64,000 nt of DNA from Talinum fruticosum (GCA_021018815.1 JAITYX010000055.1:744001-808000); one strand, 5' to 3'; shown: positions 35,470 to 49,277, numbered from the stretch's first letter. A program made the numbers and translations. The notes: generated by a model not told the origin, from the letters alone.

Positions 35470-35690
35470 GCTATTGAGCTCGGATCTGAGAAAGATCTCG
35501 AACCCAAACGACTGTCTCTCTCTTTCTCCCCCCTCTCTCTCTCTCTCTCTCTAGCTCGCTCTGTGGAGAACCAAACGAATTGGGTGCTTCTCTTTGCTTT
35601 CTATATTTTCTGAGAAATATGGGGGAGAGAGAAGAGAGAGAGAGAGTGGACGGAAGAGAAAGAGAGAGAGATAGAGAGGCTGAAAACCAG
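35470..35690 (-). other. Non-coding first exon of the WVD2-like gene
   Basis: GA-rich on the transcript strand (the plus strand shows CT runs at 35533-35551 and GA runs at 35628-35680), as in many plant leaders, and bounded by the donor at 35469. The 5' limit is set about 25-30 bases from the TATA box and is approximate. Confidence 0.55.
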
Positions 35691-35710
35691 TGTTAGTCGT
35701 GCGGTTGATT

Positions 35711-35719
35711 ATTTATAGC
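35711..35719 (-). promoter_or_regulatory. TATA box of the WVD2-like gene
   Basis: Minus strand gctataaat, correctly placed upstream of the GA-rich leader. Confidence 0.6.
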
Positions 35720-38700
35720 TAAAACCAGATTTTGTGCTTATGTTGAATTTGGTGGTGCTCCCTTTGACGCCGTTACTTCTCCGGCTGTTTTTCAACGTTA
35801 TTTTTATTACAAAATGGACTTGTATTTTCTTCTCTACATAAATACAAATTGGTATTTTCTTTAAAATGAGACTTTCTTTCACCCACCTTTAGAAAAAATT
35901 GAGACTATCTTCTTGAGATTTCCTTTTCCTCTGAAATTGTTTTCAAATTAATTATTTTTTTAATGTATATAACTTTAAAATAGGAGGTGCTATTAAACTT
36001 TTAAATCGAGGTTATACGAAAAATTTTTTAACTTAAAGATTACAAGTTCATACTTAAATCATATTCCATTCAACTTATTATAAGTATTTATCATTGGTTT
36101 CCAGTATCATTAATAGCATAATTTATTTATTGCGAATACCTATTTATATTTTACTTAGCTCATTTGACATTTTTTAACATAATTTAGCATTTTTTGACAA
36201 TATTCAGTAAATTTTAATTAAAATAAACATTCCATAAACATCAATTAACATCTCTTTTAATTCAAATATTTTTATAATAAAATAAACATAATTAAAATTT
36301 TATACCCTTCAACCTTAACTTACAATCTTACAGTGTTATAAATTTTTATAATTGATCTTACATTTATCTTACTATCCATTCTAACAGTCTCAAATATAAT
36401 CTTTGGGTTGCTACGAGGTTGAGAAGGACAAGACCTTCCTGCCCACCTTTTGTCTTGCACAGTGAGTGCCCTCCCAAAGGGCACCACCATGAACCCAAAA
36501 GGCCTACGTGGTATTGCTTTTTGTTTCCAATTAAATTTTTGGGGGCATATTCTATTTTATCACTGGCTATCTTTATTTCTTTCTTTGTCCTAAAAATCTT
36601 TTTCAAGATAAAAATGTGGCAACATAATCACTCATTGGAACACTTGGCAGCTGCCCATAAAACCTTCCCGCTTTTTGCATTCAAATAATATGTTATGCTT
36701 TTATTGGCAAATCAAAACTCATCTATTTGTGTTTCTAATAGCCACTCATGTTGTTTTCCTACCATAATGCCACCTATTTTAGTTTATTTTATTTATTATG
36801 AGTTATGTCTTAAATTAATGCTAGCTTGTCCATGAGTGAGATAAAAATCATTTTTTAAGGTACTTGCTAATAATAAGTAGTCTCTAACTTTAAATAAATA
36901 AATAAAAACAAATTATATATATATAAGTTTAAAAGTTAAAAGATCTGATATCAAAATTGATCGATGATAGACTGCATGATCTATTAATTTCATATATAAT
37001 ATGCAACACTGTTTTTATTTTTCGTACCAATCCTGTTAAAAATCAAGGAACTTAAACTCAATTAAATTAATCGAAAAATATTACTCGGTTCAATTCATCG
37101 ATTTCTTCCCAATAAACATAATTTAAATTATTAAGATTAAGGCATGTTCGAAGTTACATATAAAACCCACGTAAATAGAAATATAAACATAAATAAACAT
37201 AAAAGAGCGAAAATGAACATAAACGAACGAGAAAGAACATAACAAACATAAATGAGTTGTTAAATAAGAAACGAACATAAACGAAGATAAACGAACGGAA
37301 ATGAGTTGTTAAATAAGAAACGAACGTAAATAAACATAAATTAGTATAAACAAACATAAAACATAAATATATTATGTTTTTTATATATAAAGTCAGACAG
37401 GTCATTCAAGAACCACTCACAATAGTCAGAAGAGCCCGCCCATCCAAACCTTTTGTCATTTTTCATATGCCTTATTAAATGAATATTTATATAAAATACA
37501 TTATAATAAAACAACTGATATTTTCTAATTGTCAAGTGTCCCTCTCACATAACTTTTTTCTTTCTTTTTTTCCATTTTTATTATTTTTGTCTTTCAATTT
37601 AACAAAATTAAAATATACAGAATCATTATTTTGATTTCTGATATTAACAAAAATTTGGCAACAACTAATAGTACTGAAGTTATTATTAGTTGCATATTTG
37701 GATATTAATATAATAATTAAACGAGTATTTTTCTAAACTAGTTTTTTTATAAAAAAACAAAAAGAGTTAAACGAGTATTCTTTGTTGATTATATTATGGA
37801 AGGAACCTTTTGATTACTTTCTGCGCTTCTTCTTTGTATACTCAAGTTTGTCCTTTTTAATTAAACTCTGCCTCTGGTAGGTTTGAGAATTGAGAATTGG
37901 GCTTGTGGTCCTTGAGGTGTTCTATCATGCTATTTCTGGTCCACAGAGTATGTCTACCGATGATCAATTAATTCAAATCTTACTCACATTTACTTCCCGT
38001 GATTTCATTGTTCAAGTTATCAATGGATCTATAATATCGAGCTATGAGGAGCCATTATATTGACTCTACAATTTCTTCAGTAACCTCCAAAATATTTTTT
38101 TAAGCAAGAGAAAATCGAAAAACAATAATTTAAAATAAAAGGACGTATAATACACATCCTTAAAACAATATAATTTAAGATAACGGATTTATCTAACTTA
38201 TCATTGGTCATGTAGCCGGTGTGTGTATGCTCGCACGCGCGTGTGTGAGAGAGGAGAGGAAATTTTATGCATTCATAATGGAGTACGTGAGGTGGGATAT
38301 ATGAGGTGACATGAAAATCTTTTCATAGTTTTGGCTAGTAGTACATCACAATCAATATCTTAATCATATTAATAATGGATTGGCCCTTATCAAAGACTAC
38401 ATCGCCCTTCATTATTGACTACAATACTAGTATATACTATATAGTATAGTATATTAATATCAAGGTACCACTCGTGTGCAATTTTCCTAATATTAATTTT
38501 TTTTCTTCTGAAATATGTGTAATACTTACAATCATTCTATTCATTTCATCTTTTATATATGTATAAAAATTAATCCGACTAATTAAGTTTCAGATACTTA
38601 TCTTATATAAACTTTATTATATTGTATAATTCTATCGAGATAAAGTAAATTTAAAGTGTAAGTACACATCGATAAAATATAAATAAGGCGTTAAATATAC

Positions 38701-40013
38701 TTTAATTTGTTAACTTAATTATATATATTGCTTTATTGTTTAGGGCTCTTTTAATATGAACAATATGATAATTATTATTTGTTGATTTGGTATTCATGAA
38801 GATTCAAACCTCGTTTTTGTTCAAATATTTAAAAGTTAATTAGAATGGATGTTGATCAATAAATAAAACAGACCCTACATTAATTTATAATTAAGCAATT
38901 TAATTACTTAATTTGTACTTGTTAACTAATCATTCGAACTTAGGCTCCCACGCATTTCATTATGTGATTGTTTAAAGTATTTAATTAAGCACATTATTAG
39001 TGTATATGATCTTTGGTTGGTGATATTATGCCATCATAATTCCCATTACATAAATTTAATTTAATTTAATGTGAATGGTTTGTTAGTGATGGTTGGTGGT
39101 GTGTTTAGCCAAATCAAAGCAAGACACCATGCTTAAAGACATTGACTTTGCACTTTCACTAATTTGAAATCATCTGTATGACTTTGGATAATCTTTATAA
39201 TATTAATTAGTTTAACTGATAAATTTTTATTTTTTAATAACTTTGGATCATCGATTTTTAAATTTTACATCTTTTACATACAAAAAATATAAATTTAATC
39301 TGTTCAAACGGTCCAAAGACTCGCTTTTGATCTTTGAGACTTTGACACTTGAAGCACATGGAAAGAACAATGTTGGTGGGTACAATACGAGTCAGCTGGA
39401 TTCAGTTGCCGGCAGAATATTTTGAATAAAATGAATTCATATTAATGGTCTTTTGAACGAAGAAAAAGGGGCATGGAATTTTGAACAAATAATTAAAGAT
39501 TGACAGATAATCTCAATTGGTGGGATTTGGTAATGATCGTGGGATGGCTGCCGATTTTGTGTCATAAGATGAGCAACTCCATGTTCTTTGGATCACAAGA
39601 AGTGTAACTTCAAATATATGGCCGATTTGAATAGATGGTATATTTTTTATATTTTCATCAATTTTGATTGAAATAGAATTTTATATGGTTTGATTAAAGT
39701 GATATTTCGTTCGGGTTGGATTTATTATGTCACACAAAGATGTATTTTATTAAGTTATACAATAACTCGCTGATATTTGGGAAAGACAAATTGACATTGA
39801 AAACATAGTTTGTGGTCAAATTGATATTACAAGTATAGAGTCGAACAGAATAATATTTACCATTAATTTTGTCGAAATATAAATCTGCTTTGATATTTTA
39901 GATTTATTCTTGTTTGAAAATTATCTTTATAAATATCGTATGACTTTTTATTAATGAAATTTCCCTTTCTATATAAAAAAATTAGTGCACTCTCGACTAT
40001 TGCTATCTCCAAA
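35720..40013. other. AT-rich intergenic DNA
   Basis: Long stretch with no supported gene. Contains a degenerate tandem repeat (listed) and small palindromes such as tatactatatagtatagtata near 38433. Short open frames (36364-36688, 39243-39425) show no protein-like signature. Confidence 0.55.
37165..37370. repeat. Degenerate ATAAACGAAC tandem array
   Basis: Many variants of ataaacgaac/aacataaa in a row, including two near-identical ~52 bp units built on gagttgttaaataagaaacg (37254 and 37306). No function evident. Confidence 0.7.
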
Positions 40014-40021
40014 GGTATGAA

Positions 40022-40624
40022 TAGGGGCGAAACGAGCCGAGCTCGAGCTTGGCATGTTCGTGGCTCGGCTCGTGAACTTTTTACAAGCTCAAGTTGGCTC
40101 ACGAGCTTGCCAAGCCTGAAAATTTGGGCTTAAGGTTTGGCTCGCTTAAACTCACAAGCTCTCACGAGCTTTTTCAAGTTTATACTTCGCGTGTTTTCAC
40201 TAGATATATTGTTACGATTAAAATGGTCACATTGAAGAAAAAAAGTTATCATAACTAATAATGATATAAGATTAAAAATAACTATGATTAGAGAATGATA
40301 ATAATGAAAAATAAGATAGTTCATAATTGTAATAAGTATGATATATCATTTTTACTTTATAATATGTATTGAAAAAAATGAGTGATTGATGAAATGCATT
40401 CCTAGTTTTATTAGTCAAATATATAATTTAATTCTTGAAATCGTATCATAGGTCGAATCTAATATGTATGCCTCCCTCCTCTTTACGAGCCTCACGAGTT
40501 TAGCGAGTAAAGCTTCCTCGTGCTCGGCTCGACTCGTTTGTATAACAAGCTCGAGCTTTTCCGAGTTTTCCGCCGAGCTAGCTCACGAGCGCTCATAAGC
40601 GGGGTCAGCTCATTTCCACCCCTA
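40022..40624. mobile_element. hAT-type MITE rich in AGCTCG palindromes
   Basis: Flanks ggtatgaa (40014-40021) and ggtatgag (40625-40632) form an 8-bp duplication with one mismatch. Left end taggggcgaaacgagccga and inverted right end taggggtggaaatgagctga match at most positions. Subterminal DNA is packed with AGCTCG/CGAGCT, giving strong hairpin potential; the middle is AT-rich. No coding capacity. Confidence 0.85.
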
Positions 40625-40632
40625 GGTATGAG

Positions 40633-42290
40633 TTTCACTGGGAAGAGTTGAAATCCACGAATTGACAACCACATGATAAAAAATTGGCATTCTAGCCCCG
40701 AAACTAATCCAAAGCAGAGGATGAGTTTGACAGCTCCGATGAAGATGAACTCGCATTTTTTGTAATTTGGATTTTGTTAGTGATATAACATATAGTTAAA
40801 TAACTTGTTCATATTAATTAGCATAAATATGTAAAACACTTGGATTTTGTTGGGATTGGCGAGCAAAGTAATCTTGGTAAACCTTTGGCCAATACAGTAA
40901 TTTACAATAGAAAATCCAAATAACCAAACTGCTTAAATAATTTTTTTATAAATTACAACTTTTTTTCAAATAACTATTAACAGAAGTTAGTTAATCAAAT
41001 ATCTACAAAAGGTTATATTTTTATTGTTTTAAACTTATTTAAAAATTAATTTTTTATATTTGACCCATGATTATGCTCATACTTTTGGATTCTACCCAGT
41101 CAATGATAGGAAATTTTTTTTTTTACCAAAAAAAAAAAAAAAGAAAGTTGGGGAGACATCTAGCTGTCCTCAACTCCTAACACTAAAACCCACTTGCTAA
41201 AATCTTGAACTTCCAGCATCTTATCCAATTCTAGTATGAATACCAACTTCTAAAATTTTACCTAATTTAGATCATCTAATTAGCTCAAGTGTTTTCTATC
41301 AAAAAAATAAAATAAAATAAAATAAAATAAAAGCTAAAGTGTTGTGATTAAAATGGTGGGGTTATGATTTCCCCACCTATACTTTTCTCCATCAGTTTCT
41401 GATTATTGATGGATGTGTGTTTTGGCACCTAATTAATTGGGTGATTATCCAAAGATTAGGATAACCAATGCATAATCAATATTTATTATATTGACAAGAC
41501 CATTGATCTATATTGATGTACAACTTACAATAAACTTATTAAAGTTGGTTTCGATCATAAGTCTTCATTTTACTTGGTTGACTTTTCAGTTGATTTTGAA
41601 ATTTTTTTTAGAGTAAATGATGAATTTCATTAACTGAAGGTCATATGACATTTATAATTAAAATTAAACTCAAATAAATTCATAAGTAAAATAACAAAAT
41701 GAATCTTTCGTTGGACATAACTAGTTGGAACTCTTACGAACGTTTCCGTCATTAAATTGAATTGTTGTTTCGTCATATAGCCTTCAACGAGGAGATTCAC
41801 AAATCTTGTAGAGTTTCTCATCGAAGATATTTATTTGTTGTAATAGTCCGAATTTGAGAATTGATGCTCATGCAGATCAATTTGACAATCAATTAATAAT
41901 TCAATCACGTACAAACATTCCAAAAGCAAGAGACAATATAACTCATTATGTAGATATGGCGAGAGAATAATTATTTGTAGAAATATTTTCAAAATGTTAT
42001 GATTGCGTATATATGTTTTCATATATTTTTTTAGTTTTTTTTAATTCTAAATTGCTTATACCATAATGGCTAAATTTTAATTCTGAAGTTTGTGGTTGAA
42101 AACTTATCTTGCTTTACAAAAACTTGTCCCACTCAATACAAAATTGTAAAGGATAATAATTCTATCTTGCCAATGAGTACAAAAGGGGAGGACAAACGAG
42201 CTTAGAGACATTCAAATGTCGGTGCACATACAAAAAAGAAAAGGACATCTTTAGGAAATTTCTTCCAAAATAATTACTATTTTTTTGATT

Positions 42291-42340
<50 letters not shown>

Positions 42341-43779
42341 GGTCTACCTAGGCTAGTTTTTTTTTTTTTTTTGGGTTTTTTAAACAGAAAATGACCATAC
42401 AATAAAAGGAACAAGGGCCTATGTTTTTTTAAAAAAATAATTAGCTCATCTTGGATAGGCAGTGGTAAAAATAATCGATAAATGAGCAAACAATAGAAAA
42501 TTCTTGATTTTTTTTTCTCCTTTTGAGGTGCATGCATGTATAGTGTGGCCTAATTCTTACCTAGGACCACATTGTGGAATTCAATATAGTAGTCGGTGAT
42601 TAGGTTTAATCAACCAAGATTCTTATGATTAAGTAATTTGATTTTGGTTGGTATGGTAATTTAATTACTTGACATTGCCATGAACTCTTCCTAGAATGCT
42701 CTGGAAAACAAGTTCTTATTTTCCATGTATTTTTAAAAATTATGTATACATTCTGGTTTTCTCCTTAACTTTTTGGAGAACATAATATCCACTTTCGAAT
42801 GAAAAAGGTACTATACAATCAAGTTAATGATATTACTCGCAGTTTTTCAATGGTAATAATATCCACTTTCGGGTATTGATAAGAATAATTTACGACTAAC
42901 TGCACAAATTATCACAAATGGAGAGTCTTTTCAGCGTGTTTTGTCTCCACCCATATGTTGTCTAGGAAAACTTTCCAGGAGGTCACTCATCTTGAAAATA
43001 CTCTAAGTTAAGCATGTTTAATTAGAATTCTCAAGAGTGTCTTTCCTCAAAAAGGTGCATCTTTGGTGACATAAGTAGTCATTTCAAATCTTTTAAGTTA
43101 TATTCGAGTATTACAAATACCCCTAAAGTTTATATTATTTTCATCCAAAAATTCATAAATAAATCATATCATAAAATTGGATATTCAAAACTTATTTAAC
43201 TTAGTAGTGGTATAATAATATTAAATATTCTCAAAGTTCGACAAGCTAAAAGTCAACTTTTAAAAGTGGATTATAATTTTATTTAATATCTCCAAATTTG
43301 GGCTTATTAATATCTACTAATCTTTATTGCTTATATCTAGAATTTAAATTTATTCTACACTGTATTTTAATTAAAATTTCGAGAAATACAACGATATCAA
43401 ATAAATCTTTTTTTGTTTCTATATAAGATTACCAATTCATTATTGAATACTTAATGTAGTTGTGTGATTTTTTTACAAGTTAAAATAATATGATTTTTGA
43501 AGCTTATAAAGGTACATACCCACATGTGGGTCATGCATGCTTATATAGCCATATATATATATAAGGTACACAAAATTAAATCAATCAAGCTTGAGGGCAA
43601 GAGAACTCCACATGTTCACTTGCACGGGCTGCATAGTACATGCATTTTAGGTGACCATTCTCTCTATCTCTACTCCTCAAGTTTACTGATTTAGTCTTTA
43701 TTGAACCTCTGTTTTCCGATTATTAATTTCTCTCCAAAAAAAAAATACAAGATATAATGACCTTCTCTATACAAAAAAT
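40633..43779. other. AT-rich intergenic DNA with microsatellites
   Basis: No gene seen. Includes an AAAAT repeat at 41301-41331, a long (AT)n at 42293-42338 followed by a T run (about 42357-42372), and a short AT run near 43550. Confidence 0.6.
42293..42338. repeat. (AT)n microsatellite
   Basis: About 23 AT units; length probably variable. Confidence 0.95.
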
Positions 43780-44369
43780 TGACCTTTGTATAATAATTCG
43801 GAATCGGACCTTATATTAGAAAATCTAGGAGTATTTACATTAGTTATGATAGGGAATTGGGAATACGATACTAGATATATCAACAAGTCGTAAATGGAAT
43901 CACTTTTCTTAAGACCTATTTGTTGTACCACAAATGATCTTAGGGATAAAGTGCTAATTAAACAAGTGTGATGTTCAAGATTTCTCAATGTACATCAATG
44001 GGAGTACTATAGTCACTCACAAGGATGATAAGTTTGTGTATGTTATCTTTCTATCCCTTCATGGTATATTTATAGGGCCTTTGAAGCGGGCAAACTAGAT
44101 AGGGTGAAATCAAACGTCACATCTATCCACTTGAAACGTTGCATGGGTCATTTTATCTTAATTCGGATAACAAAACCGCTAATTACAGCCAACACGGGTC
44201 GTGGTCGGCCGACACGGGCTGCCCGTGTTCACTGCTGGAAGCAATATGCTAGGAAAAGCACAGCCAACACGGGCTGCCCGTGTTGAATGACCATCCCTGG
44301 ATGCCTTCTTGCTTATCCAAGGATTACAAACTGCTTCTTTCGAGATTACATTATTGGAATTCTCCAACA
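43780..44369 (-). repeat. Copia LTR, minus strand, with CG-rich palindromes
   Basis: The right edge reads, on the minus strand, GGCGGGAGAT followed by TGTTGGAGAATTCC: a polypurine tract then an LTR start. Downstream on the minus strand lies the promoter-like LTR body with two hairpin palindromes built of ACACGGGC/GCCCGTGT. The left edge (CA end at 43780) is a best guess because the partner LTR is outside the window. It belongs to the relic whose RNase H is at 44872-45417. Confidence 0.55.
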
Positions 44370-44871
44370 ATCTCCCGCCATTTCAAGAATGAGAGAAATA
44401 AAACTTAACTTTAGAGTAATCTTGGAGATTTATACTTCATGAAAGTATCTTGCGATTTGAACTTCCACTTAGTGGATATAATTTCAATTAATCTGAATGT
44501 TATAGTAGACAAGTCTTTGAACTATACATCCTTTCTAACTAATTGGATACATCACACATACAAATCGAAAAAACACTAAAAATTATGGCACAATTTAAAG
44601 GTCATGTGTCCTCATCCTTCATGAATGCATCAAGCCAAGCCCTTGGCTCTTTGAAGCGGCCACACTTCACACTCACATAGGTAGATCTTAGAAATTGCTC
44701 TTGTAACACCAGCACCCATTCGATCAAGGGGTTTATTAAGAGTAACTAAACTCACTCTCTTGAACATTATAGTAAAAAGCACTTTTACCTTGCGATAAAA
44801 ATTAATAGTGCCAACAATCACTATATAATGTTGTCACTCTTTGAACTTAAAACTTGACATCGTATCAAGAG

Positions 44872-45417
44872 TTAAGTTGAGGTTTCATTATTAGTGATCA
44901 AAGAAATGGGGTTAAGTCCCATCTCCCTTGATGTTTTCAATACCAAGTCTCTTGCTAAACCTTTTGTCAAAGGATCGGTAAGATTATCCCTTGATTGCAC
45001 ATAGGCATGTTTAAGTCCAATGTGCCTTAATTTCCCATTATAAACATGACTATAAGCCTTGGATAGTGTAGACTTACTATCACAATGAATGGAGAGTAGA
45101 GACATGGGTTTTGGCCAATTTGGAATTTCCAACAAGTTTCTAAGCCATTTTGCTTCTTTACTTGCTGCAGCCTAATGCCACAAATTCAACGACCATGGTT
45201 GAATCAGTAATGCAGGTTGTTTCTTAGAAGCCCAAGAAACAACTCATCCACCTAGCAAAAAACCCATCCTAATGTAGAGGCATAATCTTCTTTATCACTT
45301 ATCCAATCGACATCCGAATATCCTTCCAAAACCGAAGGAACGCTCGAATAGAACATGTCATAATGTTGGGTTTTCTTTAAATATTTCAAAACTCTCCTTA
45401 TTTCAAAACTCCAAATG
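44872..45417 (-). pseudogene. Copia RNase H region, 3' part of a split relic
   Basis: Minus strand gives GYSDVDWISDKEDYASTLGW (45310 area), then IHCDSKSTLSKAYSHVYNGK, RHIGLKHAYVQS, DNLTDPLTKGL and the stop at 44872, the standard end of Copia pol. Stops and shifts occur in the upstream half. Reading in from the right it breaks off at 45417, the insertion point of the solo LTR. The preceding part of the same pol resumes at 63424. Confidence 0.85.
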
Positions 45418-47690
45418 TGTAACACCCCGAAATTTAATCGTATTTAATTAATTTAAATTTGTATTTTATCATCTTAATATTGTATAAGAGATGTGAGTCG
45501 CACATAAAAAAAAATTGAAACTGAAATAAAAGATGCGAACAAATTAGATAACCGCAAATAATAATGAGTAATCCATACAAATTTACATCTATGTAGAAAA
45601 AATGTATATACTTTTGAATAATGCAAAATTTTAGTCCGAACCCGAATAATTTAAAATAATACGAAAAAATAAAATAATGTATAAATTATTATAACAACAA
45701 ATTTTAGCTAAATGTGTGAGTAAACATTTAACTATCCGATAAAACTAATAGTAAAAAGATATAAAGTTAATTAAAATTTTCAAGACAAAAGGAAAAAAAA
45801 AACAAGGGGGAGAGTTTGCTAGAAGTATCGGAAATCGGTAAAAATTTATAATACAAGCCTAACTCATTCGTCTTCCATCTCTCTCTCACTTCTCCTTCCT
45901 CTCCTCTCCCTCTCGCCCTCGCTCGCTGCTGTGTTGCCGGCTAGCTATCGGCCGGACCTAAAGCCGCCAACAACCACCTCCGGTGCCCTTGGCCGCCACC
46001 CCGTTGCCGCCAAGCAACCTCTTTCCTCCCTCTTTTCCCGCTCCGTTCAGCGCCAAACAGTGCTGTTCCGCCCTTGCTACTGCTGTCGTCGCCGGACCGG
46101 GCAGGAGCCACCTCCCCGGCTGTCGTCCGGCACCTCACGCTGCTGCATGAGCCACCAAATCACCACCACCGAACCACCTCTATCGAATTCCACCTTTAAC
46201 CTCTTTGAGGTATCTCTCTAACCCTCAATTTTTAAGTAAATTATATCATAAATTCATATTATAATTGAAGAATTAGACAAATAGATGTTATAATCCATGT
46301 TATAATTGAGTTTGAATTGGATGGGGTGAAATTGGAAGAACTTTGGGGAGTAATTGAAGTGTGGTTATATGTGAAATTAGGGTTGAGTGTATGTTCATAA
46401 GGTATTGAAAATTAATTTGTTGTGAATATGCTTATTAAATTTTATATGAGAATGGATTTGCTTGATTGTGTGAAGATTGTTTGAGTTGTAAAGCATCCTG
46501 GAAAAGTGAATTAATCAAAATTAGATGATGTAAAGAGAGAGGAATAGATGAAATTATATTTGAAAGTTTAATTGGATTTGAGTTGGTTTTTGTGGAATTT
46601 AACTAAGTAATTATGTGCTTTATTAAAATCAATTTGAGGAGAATGTAGTTGTGAATTGGGCAAGTCATGCTTGAATTTGAGAGGAAGAGTAATTGAATTA
46701 CTTAGATTGCTTCTATAAAACGTTGTTAGTTGGATGAGATTAAAGGTTGGAGGAATTAATTTGGTTGCAGCATAAAGCTTGTATAGAGTAAATAATGTTG
46801 TTGGGATAACCTTGTGGTATATGAGTGTTACAACAATCAATTTTAGGATATATTTAAGCCTAAATGTTAAGTAAGAGTTTCACGGAATGAAAGTATTTCG
46901 TGATAATAATAGGTTGGAATGATGGTGTGTTAGTATTACGGGTTAATTAATGGAATTGTAAAGTTTCGGGATGTAATATTCGATGGCCAAATACAATGAA
47001 AGGAAAATAGGAAATTTGCTTCATTATTTGGTCATAGAACTTATCGGAAAGTATTAAGTTGCCGAGGGATTCTTTAATAAATAACTAAGGAAGTAAACAA
47101 ACATGAAGATCTTTAAGAGTGACAAGGAAAATAGTTAACTTAAATAACAAGAGTTGAAAGAATACAAAGTATATAGGTAATATTGATAACTTATCAAATG
47201 AATATCACTTATAAAAGTCTTGCTCTAAACACAAACAGGTCACAACAAACGTGGTAATCGGGAAGCTTGTATAGGGAGTGAAAATCCATTAAAAGGTACG
47301 TTATTGCTTGTACCTTTTCCAAAATGTTCATCTTTATTAATGATATTACAGTTTTGATTATAAAAATAATTTGGATCCACTTCACGACTCATAGTCACAG
47401 ATACGATTACAGACCACAATCACAGCTTACGATTACGGCTCACAGTCACAATTTACATTCACGATTACAGTTATAGGGGCCCTCCCGATCGATCGAGATA
47501 AATGAATGAATTATTTATATAGTCATAGTTACATATATGATAATCTCACGTGAATCGCCATGGCATCCACATGTACGTAAATGGGTCCTAAACTATTTCA
47601 ATGATTAACGCATAGTGCAATTACTTCGATTTTACACATAAATAGCTTTTGAAACTAATTTTAATTATCTCGAGCGCGCTCACCGACTTT

Positions 47691-49217
47691 TGAAGATTCG
47701 GACATTTCTCAACGCCTTTACGAGTTGCACTAAACAAGTCGGTATAAACAACCCCATGCTTTTAGAGTTTTGATTCCAAGGCATTCTCGATATCACGTAA
47801 ACCTCTTCCGGTAAAAGAGTATCTTTCCGAGTGATACGGCTTTCTCTTAGTACATTTATTGCTTGTCTGTTTGAGACTCGAAAAGTAATTCTTTGTTCCG
47901 AGTCTATTCTCACTCGTAATCTTACTTCCGTTTACAAGCTCTATTTTTGTTAGAGTCAATATCTTTAGTCTATCTTACACTTAGTCTATGTCAAGTTATC
48001 TCACTCGATATTCTTTATGGAATTTGTTCTTTCGCTTAGACTAAGTCGGATGGAATTTTGAGTATCATGGATATTGGACTCGTAAAATTCCATTTCATTT
48101 CCGACTTAGATAATCAGTTGCTTAATTATCATAATTATTTTATTATCTCGTGTCTAACTTTGGACCAAAGTATTTTATACTTTGAGAACCGGAATTGATT
48201 TACTTTTGTAGGTTATTCATTCGAGGATACACCTTTTTCAAACTACAAAAGTAGCCGACTTCGTAACGTCAAATCACCAGCAGACATGGCTTTTCACCTT
48301 CCCTACTCCGAGTCCCGTAAGATTGTGTCGAAGTCGTCTATTTCCAATTATGGAAAACTGGAACGCTAAGCTTAACGGTGGTTTCCACCTCATTTTTCAA
48401 GACACTACCAATGGTTTTGGGACTTCCAAGAGAGTTAAACCGTTGTCCAACGTTCATATTTCAACGGACACTTTCCGAGTGACTCGTAAAGCCTCTATCA
48501 ACGATCACAGAAGACTCTTAGTCAGCAGAAGAAGATAACGGCTACTCGCTTGGTTATCTATAAATAGAAGCCACTTCACAAGACTTGAAGGTTGCCGAAA
48601 TTATTGCATATACACATAGTTGCTCAAAGTTATTGTATTTACTTTCAATCTTCAACTTACAACTCCTACTTTGTAATTCATTACTTTCGAGTTGTAAGGT
48701 CTTGTACTCAGTTACAAACTCTTCTTACATTCTTTGTAAGGTCCCTTGACTAAGCCGTAAAGGTTAACTCAGCTTAGTTGTCCCTAGCTGTAAGGGTTAT
48801 CTCAGCTAGGAAATACTAGATCGGATAAGGGAACTTCGAGTCTAGGAAAACTTGTATAGAGTTGTTTAAGGGAGCAACTCGGGTTCGACCAGCTCACGGT
48901 ATTTTGTGGACTCAAAATAGTGGATTTGACTTCGTGTCCGGATTGACACGGGCCGTGGTTTTCTCGCCCCGGGAGGGTTTCCACGTAAAATCTAAGTGTT
49001 ATCTCTCTCGAGTTCATTCTAGACTCGCACAGCCTTACCGCTCTTGTTCTTTCCGATTCACTTCTTTCGAGTCCAATCTTTTCCGACCTCGTTGATAGAC
49101 TCGTAATCTATCTTTGTCACTTTTCTCGCGCAAAAGTGTGTGTTTTCACTAAGAATTTTCTATCACCCTATTCACCCCCCTCTAGGGTGACTCAGACTCT
49201 CCCCGAGCAAACCTTCA
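47691..49217 (+). repeat. 5' LTR of the Sirevirus
   Basis: Promoter TATA box tataaatag at 48559-48567. AACGG/CCGTT motifs precede it, and a GACACGGGCCGTGG block follows near 48943. Aligns throughout with 61351-62870; in the first ~290 bases I count about ten differences, most next to CG. Confidence 0.92.
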
Positions 49218-49218
49218 A

Positions 49219-49236
49219 TTGGTATCGTAGCCTAGC
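49219..49236 (+). other. Sirevirus primer-binding site
   Basis: TTGGTATCGTAGCC, a variant of the TGGTATCAGAGC methionine-tRNA primer site, directly after the LTR. Confidence 0.7.
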
Positions 49237-49277
49237 CTTTCGTAAAGGATCTAACAATCCAAAGGTTTAAAGATCAA

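Noticed and set aside
36364..36688. Pair of opposite-strand frames of 80-89 codons
   Set aside because: No recognisable domain or splice context; chance open frames in AT-rich DNA.
37165..37370. Regularly spaced repeats considered as a CRISPR-like array
   Set aside because: Units are contiguous and degenerate without unique spacers, in a plant genome; an ordinary tandem repeat.
45931..46221. 96-codon frame and its antisense in the split solo LTR
   Set aside because: Pro/Ala/Arg-rich leader of an LTR; the related LTR has a non-homologous translation at the same place.
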